A DNA stretch of 64,000 nucleotides, taken from NCBI RefSeq assembly GCF_019931575.1, contig NZ_CP082923.1, positions 4,340,001-4,404,000 on the forward strand, in the 5' to 3' direction. A program made the position numbers and the translations under genes. Numbering within the stretch: the first letter of the stretch is position 1; each line of letters opens with the position of its first letter. Below, in pieces: positions 16,847 to 24,506 of this stretch. The notes beneath the pieces are model-generated. The model was not told the DNA's origin and searched no databases. It saw nothing but the letters and a program-made list of their open reading frames with translations. Source of the DNA: Caulobacter segnis. GTDB taxonomy: Bacteria; Pseudomonadota; Alphaproteobacteria; Caulobacterales; Caulobacteraceae.

Positions 16847-17281
16847 ATGCAGGGCCAAATCCAAGGCAAGTTTCTCGAAGAGCTCAGCGTCGGCCAGACG
16901 GCCGAGCTGGTCCGCACCGTCGGCGAGGCCGACATCCAGGCCTTCGCCGATGTGACCGGCGACAACAATCCGGTCCACCTGGACGCCGACTACGCCGCCG
17001 GCACCAGCTTCGGCGAGCGCATCGCCCACGGCATGCTGTCGGCCGGCTACATCTCGGCGGTGCTGGGCACGACCCTGCCCGGTCCGGGCGCGATCTATCT
17101 GTCGCAGGCGCTGCGCTTCCGCCGGCCAGTCAAGATCGGCGACACGGTCACCGCCTCCGCCACCATCACCGAAATCAACGAGGCCAAGGCCCAGGTCACC
17201 CTCGCCACCGTCTGCAAGGTCAACGGCAAGGCGGTGGTCGACGGCGAAGCCCTGGTCATGGTTCCGCGCAAGGCCGCCTGA
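16847..17281 (+). CDS. phaJ: MaoC-family (R)-specific enoyl-CoA hydratase
   Basis: Hot-dog fold hydratase that adds water to trans-2-enoyl-CoA to give (R)-3-hydroxyacyl-CoA, a precursor of polyhydroxyalkanoate. The catalytic hydratase-2 motif is clear: DVTGDNNPVHLDADYAAGT then FGERIAHGM, with Asp and His of D-x4-NPxH. Length is 144 residues, typical of PhaJ. The ATG at 16847 follows CAGGGGAAAG; a frame extension to 16808 would run through the inverted repeat and is not preferred. Its last base overlaps the ribF start (TGATG), so the two are coupled. The PHA role is a family expectation; no PHA synthase is visible here. Confidence 0.85.
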   Translation: MQGQIQGKFLEELSVGQTAELVRTVGEADIQAFADVTGDNNPVHLDADYAAGTSFGERIAHGMLSAGYISAVLGTTLPGPGAIYLSQALRFRRPVKIGDTVTASATITEINEAKAQVTLATVCKVNGKAVVDGEALVMVPRKAA

Positions 17282-18237
17282 TGACCCTGAAGACCGTACA
17301 CGCCTGGAAGGACCTGCCCCCGGAGGAGCGCGGCGCGTCCGTGGCCCTGGGCAATTTCGACGGCGTGCACCGGGGTCACCAGCAGGTGATCGCCCAGGCG
17401 GCGAAAGCCGCGCTCGCGTCCAAGACGCCCCTGGGCGTGGTCACCTTCGACCCGCACCCGCGCCGGCTGTTCCGCCCGACCGAACCGGCCTTCAAGCTGA
17501 TGACCCATCCGCAGCAGGCCCGGGCCCTGGGCGGACTAGGCGTCGACCTGCTGTACCTGCTGCCGTTCGACTTCGAGATGGCCAGCTTCGGCGACCGCGA
17601 GTTCGTCGAGAAGGTGCTGGTCGAGGGCCTGGGCGTGAAGCACGTGGCCGTCGGTTTCGACATCTCGTTCGGCCGGGGCCGCACCGGCAGCGCCGCGCTG
17701 ATGAAGGCCTATGGCGAGGAATACGGCTTCACCGTCTCGGTGGCCGAGCCGGTGGCCGATATCTCCAAAGAGGGACGCGACGGCGAGAAGTTCTCGTCCA
17801 CCGGCGTCCGCGACGCCCTGCGCGAGGGTGACCCGGAGCAGGCGGCCCGCATCCTGGGCCGCCCCTTCGCCATCGAGGGCGTGGTGCGCCGGGGCCAACA
17901 GCTGGGCCGCCAGCTGGGCTTCCCGACCGCCAATGTCGAGGTCGAGGACTATGTGGTCCCCAAGCTGGGCGTCTACGCCACCCGCACCCGCCTGCCTGAC
18001 GGCCGCGAGGTGCCCGGCGTGGCCAACCTGGGCAACAACCCGACCACGGGCATCGTCGAGACCCGGCTGGAGACCTGGCTGTTCGACTTCGACGAGGACC
18101 TCTACGGCCAGATCATCGAGACCGACCTGATCGCCTTCCTGCGCCCGGAACTGAAGTTCGACAGCCTGGAGCTGATGATCGAGCAGATCCGCCAGGACGA
18201 GAAGGACGCCCGGGCGATCGTCGCGCCGGCGTTTTAG
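17281..18237 (+). CDS. ribF: Bifunctional riboflavin kinase/FAD synthetase
   Basis: Makes FMN from riboflavin and then FAD. The N-terminal nucleotidyltransferase domain (residues about 15-180) starts with VALGNFDGVHRGHQQVI, containing the HxGH-type ATP site, and has DISFGRGRTGS. The C-terminal kinase domain (about 185-310) has GRQLGFPTANVEV, the PTAN motif, and the tail LYGQIIETDLIAFLRPELKF. Length of 318 residues is normal. ATG overlaps the stop of the preceding hydratase gene. It precedes ileS and lspA, a common alphaproteobacterial order. Confidence 0.96.
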   Translation: MTLKTVHAWKDLPPEERGASVALGNFDGVHRGHQQVIAQAAKAALASKTPLGVVTFDPHPRRLFRPTEPAFKLMTHPQQARALGGLGVDLLYLLPFDFEMASFGDREFVEKVLVEGLGVKHVAVGFDISFGRGRTGSAALMKAYGEEYGFTVSVAEPVADISKEGRDGEKFSSTGVRDALREGDPEQAARILGRPFAIEGVVRRGQQLGRQLGFPTANVEVEDYVVPKLGVYATRTRLPDGREVPGVANLGNNPTTGIVETRLETWLFDFDEDLYGQIIETDLIAFLRPELKFDSLELMIEQIRQDEKDARAIVAPAF

Positions 18238-18243
18238 GGAAGT

Positions 18244-18265
18244 CTCCCCCCCCTTGATGGGGGAG
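18244..18265 (+). terminator. C/G-rich hairpin after ribF
   Basis: CTCCCCC (18244-18250) and GGGGGAG (18259-18265) form a stem with an 8-nt loop 7 bp after the ribF stop. There is no T tract, so it may be an attenuating or RNA-stabilising hairpin, or a fragment of the palindromic element at 15041-15184. Confidence 0.4.
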
Positions 18266-18445
18266 GGGCGCGATACATCTGTCAGACTGGCCTTGACGCC
18301 AACCCTCTGCTATCCCCCACGCCATGAGTTCCGTTCGGAAGATTTCGCGAATTATCCGCCCGGCGTGACGCCGCCGGACGACCTTCCAGCGCGCGCCGGG
18401 TTTTCCCGCCCTCTTCCGATATCTTTCAAAGCCGGATTCCATTCC

Positions 18446-21355
18446 ATGGCCGACGACGCCACGACCGCCCGCGACTATCGCGAGACCGTCTTCCTTCCCG
18501 ACACCCCGTTCCCGATGCGCGGGGGCCTGCCCAAGAAGGAGCCCGAGATCCTGGAGGGCTGGGCCGCCCTGTCGCCCAAGGGCCTGTACGGCGCGGTCCG
18601 CGCCAAGCGCCAGGCCGACGGCGCGCCCCTCTATGTGCTGCACGACGGCCCGCCCTACGCCAACGGGGCCATCCACATCGGCCATGCCCTGAACAAGACG
18701 CTGAAGGACTTCGTGGTCCGCTCGCGCTTCGCCCTCGGCTACGACGTCGACTACATCCCCGGCTGGGACTGCCACGGCCTGCCGATCGAGTGGAAGATCG
18801 AGGAGAAGTTCCGCGCCCAGGGCCGCCGCAAGGACGAGGTCCCGGCCGAGGAGTTCCGCCGCGAGTGCCGCGCCTATGCCGGCGGCTGGATCGAGGCCCA
18901 GAAGACCGAGTTCCAGCGCCTGGGCGTGCTGGGCGACTGGTGGAACCGCTACGCCACCATGGACTTCACCAGCGAAGCCACGATCGTGGCCGAGTTCCAC
19001 AAATTCCTCAGCTCCGGCCAGCTCTATCGCGGCTCCAAGCCGGTGATGTGGAGCCCGGTCGAGCGCACGGCCCTGGCCGACGCCGAGATCGAGTACCACG
19101 ACCACGTCAGCCCCACGATCTGGGTGAAGTTCCCGGTCGTCGAGGGCTCGGACGTCGCTGTCGGCGCCAGCGTGGTGATCTGGACCACCACGCCCTGGAC
19201 CATCCCGGCCAATCGGGCGGTCTCCTACAATCCCGACGTCGCCTATGCCGCCTACGAGGTCACGGCGCTGGAGGAGAACCTCGAGTTCGCTCCCTGGTCG
19301 GCTCCGGGCGATCGCCTGATCGTGGCCGAGAAGCTGGTCGACGACGTCATGAAGGCGGCCAAGGTCGCCGCCTTCAAGAAGATCGAGAGCGTCGACTGCG
19401 AAGGCATGGTCCTGGCCCATCCGCTTGCGGCCCTGGATACGCACTACGCCTTCGCCGTGCCGATGCTGGCCGGCGACCACGTGACCGACGACGCGGGGAC
19501 GGGCTTCGTCCACACCGCCCCGGGCCATGGCGCCGACGACTACAATGTCTGGCTGGCTCACGGTCATCGCGAGATCCCCGACACGGTCGATCCCGACGGC
19601 GCCTACTATCCGCACGTGCCGATGTTCGCCGGCCTGAAGGTCATCGAGACCGAGGGCAAGAAGACCGGCAAGTTCGGGCCCGCCAACGGCGCGGTGATGG
19701 ACAAGCTGATCGAGGCCGGGGCGCTGCTGGCCCGCGGGCGGGTCGAGCACAGCTATCCGCACAGCTGGCGCTCGAAGGCCCCGGTGATCTTCCGCAACAC
19801 CCCGCAGTGGTTCATCCGCATGGACCACGCGGTGGACAGCCTCGGCGGCAAGACCCTGCGCGAGACGGCCGTCCAGGCCATCGCCGACACCGCCTTCCAC
19901 CCCGACGCCGGCCGCAACCGCATCGGCGCCATGGTCGAGACGCGCCCCGACTGGCTGATCAGCCGCCAGCGCAACTGGGGCACGCCCCTGGCCATGTTCG
20001 TGGACAAGCACACCGGCCACCCGCTGAACGACCCGGCCGTCAACGCCCGCATCCTGGACGCCATCCGCGAGGGCGGCGCCGACGCCTGGTTCACCCGTCC
20101 TGACGCCGACTTCCTGGGCGCCCACGACCCGGCCCAGTACGAGAAGATCACCGACATCCTCGATGTCTGGTTCGACTCGGGCTGCACCCACGCCTTCACG
20201 ATCGAGGGCCGTGACGACAGCCATTGGCCGGCCGACCTCTATCTGGAAGGCTCCGACCAGCATCGCGGCTGGTTCCAGTCGTCCCTGCTCGAAGGCTGCG
20301 GCTCGCGCGGCCGCGCGCCCTACAAGGCGGTTCTCACCCATGGGTTCACCCAGGACGAGAACGGCGAGAAGATGTCCAAGTCCAAGGGCAACACCGTCGA
20401 GCCGCAGACCATCACCAAGGAAAGCGGCGCCGAGATCCTGCGTCTGTGGGCGGCGATGGTCGACTATTCCGAGGACCAGCGGATCGGCAAGACGATCCTG
20501 GCCACCACCACCGACGCCTATCGCAAGCTGCGCAACACCACGCGCTACCTGCTGGGCGCCCTGGCCGGCTTCGACGAGGCCGAGCGGGTCACCGACTACG
20601 CCGACTTCCCGCCGCTGGAAAAGTACATCCTGCACCGCCTGTGGGAGCTGGATCGCGACGTCCGCGCCGCCTACGAGGCCTATCGCTTCAGCGACGTGGT
20701 CCGGCCTTTGATCGAGTTCTGCCAGGGCGACCTATCGACCCTGTTCTTCGACATCCGCAAGGACAGCCTCTATTGCGACCGTCCCGACGCGATCCGTCGC
20801 CGGGCCTATCGCACGGTGCTGGACTACGTGTTCGAGCGCCTGACCATCTGGCTGTCGCCGCTGACCAGCTTCACCATGGAGGAGGCGTGGCAAACGCGCT
20901 TCCCCGAGGCGGGCTCCAACAGCCTGCGGGTGATTCCGGTCACGCCGGCGCAGTGGAAGAACGACGCCGAGGCCGCCCGCTGGGTCAAGGTCGAGACCGT
21001 GATGTCGGTCGTGACCGGCGCCCTGGAGGTCGAGCGTCGCGAAAAGCGCATCGGCTCGGCTCTTGAGGCCGCGCCGGTGGTCCACGTCGCCGACGCCGAG
21101 CTGCTGGCCGCCTTCGAGGGCTTGGATCCGGCCGAGGTGTTCCGCACGTCGGCCGCGACCCTGGTCGCCGGCGACGCCGGCGCGTTCCGGACCGACGAGG
21201 TCAAGGGCGTGTCGGTCGACCCGAAGCTGGCCGAGGGCGCCAAGTGCGCCCGCTCGTGGCGCATCCTGCCCGAGGTGGGAACCGATCCCCGCTATCCGGA
21301 GCTTAGCCTTCGCGACGCCGAAGCCGTGGCGTACTGGGACGCCCAGCGCGGCTAA
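18446..21355 (+). CDS. ileS: Isoleucyl-tRNA synthetase
   Basis: Charges tRNA-Ile. Class I motifs are present: HIGH as HDGPPYANGAIHIGHALNK (residues about 66-84) and KMSKS in GEKMSKSKGNT. The CP1 editing domain lies between them, with WTTTPWTIPANRA and the GTGFVHTAPGHGADDY editing segment. Length is 969 residues. The ATG at 18446 opens MADDATTARDYRETV; the frame is open to 18254 but that extension has no similarity to synthetases. One oddity: the C-terminal zinc knuckle of E. coli IleS (four Cys) is degenerate, with only KCARSW left, so the metal site appears lost. Upstream partner is ribF, downstream lspA. Confidence 0.97.
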   Translation: MADDATTARDYRETVFLPDTPFPMRGGLPKKEPEILEGWAALSPKGLYGAVRAKRQADGAPLYVLHDGPPYANGAIHIGHALNKTLKDFVVRSRFALGYDVDYIPGWDCHGLPIEWKIEEKFRAQGRRKDEVPAEEFRRECRAYAGGWIEAQKTEFQRLGVLGDWWNRYATMDFTSEATIVAEFHKFLSSGQLYRGSKPVMWSPVERTALADAEIEYHDHVSPTIWVKFPVVEGSDVAVGASVVIWTTTPWTIPANRAVSYNPDVAYAAYEVTALEENLEFAPWSAPGDRLIVAEKLVDDVMKAAKVAAFKKIESVDCEGMVLAHPLAALDTHYAFAVPMLAGDHVTDDAGTGFVHTAPGHGADDYNVWLAHGHREIPDTVDPDGAYYPHVPMFAGLKVIETEGKKTGKFGPANGAVMDKLIEAGALLARGRVEHSYPHSWRSKAPVIFRNTPQWFIRMDHAVDSLGGKTLRETAVQAIADTAFHPDAGRNRIGAMVETRPDWLISRQRNWGTPLAMFVDKHTGHPLNDPAVNARILDAIREGGADAWFTRPDADFLGAHDPAQYEKITDILDVWFDSGCTHAFTIEGRDDSHWPADLYLEGSDQHRGWFQSSLLEGCGSRGRAPYKAVLTHGFTQDENGEKMSKSKGNTVEPQTITKESGAEILRLWAAMVDYSEDQRIGKTILATTTDAYRKLRNTTRYLLGALAGFDEAERVTDYADFPPLEKYILHRLWELDRDVRAAYEAYRFSDVVRPLIEFCQGDLSTLFFDIRKDSLYCDRPDAIRRRAYRTVLDYVFERLTIWLSPLTSFTMEEAWQTRFPEAGSNSLRVIPVTPAQWKNDAEAARWVKVETVMSVVTGALEVERREKRIGSALEAAPVVHVADAELLAAFEGLDPAEVFRTSAATLVAGDAGAFRTDEVKGVSVDPKLAEGAKCARSWRILPEVGTDPRYPELSLRDAEAVAYWDAQRG

Positions 21356-21394
21356 GCAGGTGACCAAGAGGCGTAGGACGGTTTAGCTAAGCAG

Positions 21395-21895
21395 ATGAAA
21401 TCCATCACTCGCCTGGGCTGGACCGCCTACGCCATCGCCGCCGCCACCGTGATCCTGGACCAGGTCAGCAAGCTCTGGATCCTGGGTCTGCTGGGCCGCG
21501 CGCAGGGCTCGTCCCTGCCTCTGCTGGGCCCGGTGCACCTGACCATGGTCCATAACTACGGCATGAGCTTCGGCCTGCTGCGGGGGACCGACTGGGGCCG
21601 CTGGCTGCTGACCGGCTTCTCGATCCTGGTGGTCGTCGGCCTGGCCTGGTGGGCGCGCAAGGCCACCAAGCTGCTGCCAACGCTGGGCATCGGCATGATC
21701 ATCGGCGGCGCCATCGGCAACAACCTGATCGACCGGGTGCTGTACGGCTATGTCGTCGACTTCATCGACGTCTCGCGGCTCTATTTCCCCTGGGTGTTCA
21801 ACGTCGCCGACTCGGGCATCTCGATCGGGGTCGCCCTGCTGCTGCTGGACAGCTTCCTCTCCGAGGAAAACAAGCTGTCGCACCAAACCGAGTAA
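21395..21895 (+). CDS. lspA: Signal peptidase II (prolipoprotein)
   Basis: Inner-membrane aspartyl protease that removes signal peptides from diacylglyceryl-modified prolipoproteins. Four transmembrane helices in 166 residues. The two catalytic Asp motifs are GNNLIDRVLYGYVVDFID and FNVADSGISIG. The N-terminal helix contains the conserved DQVSK. The start ATG is at 21395, 39 bp after ileS. The next gene encodes a lipoprotein with a perfect lipobox, which would be its substrate. Confidence 0.96.
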   Translation: MKSITRLGWTAYAIAAATVILDQVSKLWILGLLGRAQGSSLPLLGPVHLTMVHNYGMSFGLLRGTDWGRWLLTGFSILVVVGLAWWARKATKLLPTLGIGMIIGGAIGNNLIDRVLYGYVVDFIDVSRLYFPWVFNVADSGISIGVALLLLDSFLSEENKLSHQTE

Positions 21896-22019
21896 CATTG
21901 GCCCAATGATTTGGGCCGAATGACGCCGCAATCGCGTGGGAGATTGGCGCCCGCGCGATGATGTCGTATCGAGAGCGTCCGAAATTTTGGCCGGGGGTCG
22001 GCCGCTGGAGCATGGTTAG

Positions 22020-22589
22020 ATGAGTTTCAATCGGGTCGCGACCGTGAGCGCCCTGACCGCCGTGGTCGCCATCGGCCTGGCCGGCTGCACCTCCACCAAG
22101 AAGGCCCTGGGCATGAGCAAGGTCGTGCCCGACGAATTCCGCGTCGTCAGCAAGGCCCCGCTGGCCGTGCCGCCGGACTACGCCCTGCGCCCGCCGGCGC
22201 CCGGCGAGCCGCGTCCGCAGGAGCTGCAGCCGGAGAGCGCCGCGCGCGCCGCCCTGATCGGCCAGAGCAACGCCGCCGGCCGTTCGGAAGGCGAGAAGCT
22301 GCTGGTCGCCCGCGCCGGCACCGACAAGGCCGACCCGCTGATCCGCTTCGTCGTCGATGATGAGAACGGCGACCTGGCCCACAAGGACGAGAGCTTCGCC
22401 AGCAAGGTGATGTTCTGGAAGAAGGGCCAGTCCAAGGCCAATGTCGCCACCGCCGCCGAGTCGGGCGCCAACGCCCCGGTGGAGATCGACGCCGCCGCCG
22501 AGGAAGCCCGCCTGAAGAAGCTGGTCGGCGCCGGCGGCGTGGTCATCAGCCGCGAGAAGAAGGGCGGCATCAAGCTGCCCGGCCTCTAG
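22020..22589 (+). CDS. DUF3035 outer-membrane-type lipoprotein
   Basis: Secreted lipoprotein of 189 residues. The signal sequence ends in the lipobox LAGC at about residues 21-24. After it comes the DUF3035 core with DEFRVVSKAPLAVPPDYALRPP (key residues DEF-V-APL-PPDY-LRPP), a signature of this alphaproteobacterial family. The rest is rich in Ala, Glu and Lys and probably extended. Function unknown; the family is conserved immediately downstream of lspA. A 124-bp gap separates it from lspA. A strong terminator follows, closing the ribF-ileS-lspA transcription block. Confidence 0.9.
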   Translation: MSFNRVATVSALTAVVAIGLAGCTSTKKALGMSKVVPDEFRVVSKAPLAVPPDYALRPPAPGEPRPQELQPESAARAALIGQSNAAGRSEGEKLLVARAGTDKADPLIRFVVDDENGDLAHKDESFASKVMFWKKGQSKANVATAAESGANAPVEIDAAAEEARLKKLVGAGGVVISREKKGGIKLPGL

Positions 22590-22610
22590 GGCCTGATCTC
22601 CTGAGATTCG

Positions 22611-22646
22611 AAACGGCCCGGAGCCTCGCGGTTCCGGGCCGTTTTT
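22611..22646 (+). terminator. Intrinsic terminator after the DUF3035 gene
   Basis: A 12-bp perfect stem (22611-22622 with 22633-22644) ends in a run of T at 22642-22646. It insulates the block from the curli-like operon downstream. Confidence 0.92.
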
Positions 22647-23089
22647 CGTTCCGGCCTTCGCCTCGGAGGCCATGCGGCGGCGCGCGCGGGGTCATGATCT
22701 TCATGTCCGGGCCCTGGGGTCCGGCTTCAAGGCCCGACCTCAGGGCGAGACCCTTCGGCCGACGGCGCGCGCGGCGCGGCTACTCAAGTTCGGCAATCTC
22801 TCCCGGGCGACTAATCTCAACAGGACCAGGCAAGATTGAGCTGGGGATACCGTTAAGCAATTGTTAACAATTTAGGCAAGTCGGAATATACATCGATATA
22901 GTTAGAATTACTACTGTCTCAATTTTATGCATGCCTTAGTTTTTGAAATCAAAATCGATTCTTCAATGAGTCAATTCGCGGGATCCGCAAGCTTAATGAC
23001 TCTCTACACCCTTGCGAACATTGTTATTTCTGCTTAGAATAAATCCGGTAAACGGGTGAATGCCCGTTCACTACAGGGTGGGCTTCTCT
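22647..23089 (+). promoter_or_regulatory. Long AT-rich control region upstream of the curli-like operon
   Basis: No gene is visible in these 443 bp. The first 150 bp are GC-rich like the rest of the window. From about 22840 the composition changes sharply to AT-rich with A and T tracts (for example around 22905-22960), unlike any other gap here. It contains a CtrA-type site at 22853-22868 and a small hairpin ACGGG/CCCGT in the probable leader around 23051-23067. Long AT-rich leaders of this kind are typical of genes with complex control. Confidence 0.6.
22853..22868. promoter_or_regulatory. CtrA-type binding site TTAA-N7-TTAAC
   Basis: TTAA at 22853-22856, seven bases, TTAAC at 22864-22868: an exact match to the full CtrA consensus of Caulobacter. 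It lies 222 bp upstream of the csgF start in an AT-rich, gene-free region. A matching flank G makes it a GTTAA/TTAAC inverted repeat. Confidence 0.6.
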
Positions 23090-23611
23090 ATGAAGACCTT
23101 ATCGCCATCGGATTCGCTTGCGAATTCGAACAGAAATCGTGCGTCGGTCATCGCGCCAGGCGCTGAATGGCGGCGCCGTCGCCCCCTCGGCGTCGCCGTG
23201 GCGGCGATCGCCGGCCTGGCGATGCTCGCGACGGCCGGGCCGGTCCGCGCCACCGATCTGCACTACACCATGCTGTCGCCCAGCTTCGGCGGGACCAATC
23301 CCATCGGCCTGCAGATGGCCCAGTTCGACCGCAGCCTGCAGGCGGCTCGCGCGGCGGCCGCCGCGGCGGCCGCCAAGGCGGCGATCCCGCCCGACCCCAA
23401 CGCCCCGTTCGTCAACGCCATCATCTCGCAGCTCAACGGCCTGGTCGCCCAGTCGATCGCCCAGAAGATCGCCAATTCGGCGCCGGGCACCTCCGGTTCG
23501 GTGCATTCGGGCAATGTCACCATCACCTACACCAACTCGGACGGGCAGCTGAGCATCACCATCACCAGCCCGACCGGCTCCACCACCTTGACCGTGCCCT
23601 CGGGGGGCTGA
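23090..23611 (+). CDS. csgF: Curli assembly protein CsgF
   Basis: In curli systems CsgF docks into the CsgG pore at the cell surface and couples secretion to fibre nucleation. Three matches to E. coli CsgF support the call. The mature N-terminus has SPSFGGTNPIG at residues 63-73, compared with NPNFGGNPNNG. The middle has PFVNAIISQLNGLVAQSIA, like the FTQAIQSQILGGLL helix. The end has NVTITYTNSDGQLSITIT, like the IANRDGQLQLNVTD strands. At 173 residues it is longer than the usual 138, mostly from a 35-residue charged n-region before the signal helix (GVAVAAIAGLAMLA then GPVRA). A shorter non-ATG start inside that region is possible. An Ala-rich stretch (residues about 83-97) replaces the usual linker. 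First gene of the operon, 4 bp before csgG. Confidence 0.87.
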   Translation: MKTLSPSDSLANSNRNRASVIAPGAEWRRRRPLGVAVAAIAGLAMLATAGPVRATDLHYTMLSPSFGGTNPIGLQMAQFDRSLQAARAAAAAAAAKAAIPPDPNAPFVNAIISQLNGLVAQSIAQKIANSAPGTSGSVHSGNVTITYTNSDGQLSITITSPTGSTTLTVPSGG

Positions 23612-23615
23612 GGGC

Positions 23616-24428
23616 ATGGGCGCGCGGCGGACCGTCTGGGCGAGGGTCTGCGTCGCTGGCCTTCTGGCCCTGTCGGGGTGCGCCACGCGACCGTCCCTGG
23701 TCAAGCCGCCCACCGTGGCGCCGCGGACCGAGATCCCCCTGCCGCCGCCGCCGCCCCGCGCCCTCACCGTCGGGGTCTACAGCTGCATCGACACCTCGGG
23801 CCAGCGGCGGCCCACCCAGCTGCCGCAGGAACTGAGCACGGCGGTGCCGATGGACTGCACCCCCTATCTGATCGACGCCGTGCGTTCGCTGCGGCCCGGC
23901 TACGTCTATCTGGTCGAGCGCCAGCACGTCGACGAGCTGCTGCGCGAGCGGCAGCTGGCCACCCTGGCCCTCAACAGCCTGCCCGAAGCCGCGGCCGGCT
24001 CGGGAGGCGGGAGTCAGGAGCCGGGCGGGGCCCCCGCCGCGTCGCGCAAGCTCTACACCCTGCGCGTCGCCGAGATCCTGCTGGTCGGCCAGGTGGTCGC
24101 CTATGACCGCTCGACCCGCGAGGTCAAGGCCGGGGCCGCCGTCGGCGCGGTCGGCGCCAGCGGCGTCCATGTCACCGACCTGGTCACCTTCAGCCTGCGG
24201 GCCGTGGCGGTGCAGACCGGCGAGGTGCTGGGCCAGACCACGGTGACCAAGTCGGTCAACTCCCTGGCCGTCGGCGGCCACATCACCAAGATCTACAGCA
24301 CCTCGGTGCTCGACCTCGAACTCGGCGGCTCCGCCAACGAACCGGTGGGCCTGGCCCTCAGTTCGGCGGTGCGCAGCGCCCTCACCCAACTCATCGACCA
24401 GGGCATCCACGATGGCTGGTGGTCATGA
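23616..24428 (+). CDS. csgG: Curli secretion channel lipoprotein CsgG
   Basis: CsgG forms the nonameric outer-membrane pore that exports curli subunits. The signal peptide ends with the lipobox ALSGC (Cys about 22). The mature protein follows E. coli CsgG throughout: VGVYSCIDTSGQ, STAVPMDCTPYLIDAV, VYLVERQHVDELLRERQL, AEILLVGQVVAYDRSTREV, SLRAVAVQTGEVLGQTTVTKSV and NEPVGLALSSAVRSALTQLI with terminal GIHDGWW. Length is 270 residues against 277. Two departures are visible. The pore-constriction segment reads PTQLPQELSTAV where E. coli has PYPASNFSTAV, so the constriction Asn/Phe pair becomes Glu/Leu. A Gly/Pro-rich loop (about 129-143) is inserted before the central strands. It lies 4 bp after csgF. 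Confidence 0.93.
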   Translation: MGARRTVWARVCVAGLLALSGCATRPSLVKPPTVAPRTEIPLPPPPPRALTVGVYSCIDTSGQRRPTQLPQELSTAVPMDCTPYLIDAVRSLRPGYVYLVERQHVDELLRERQLATLALNSLPEAAAGSGGGSQEPGGAPAASRKLYTLRVAEILLVGQVVAYDRSTREVKAGAAVGAVGASGVHVTDLVTFSLRAVAVQTGEVLGQTTVTKSVNSLAVGGHITKIYSTSVLDLELGGSANEPVGLALSSAVRSALTQLIDQGIHDGWWS

Positions 24429-24506
24429 CGGCAGTCCAGGCAGGGGGCTGTCCCGGCGATCCCCGATCGCGCGGCGCATCTGCTTCACCATAAGGAGGAC
24501 ACAACC

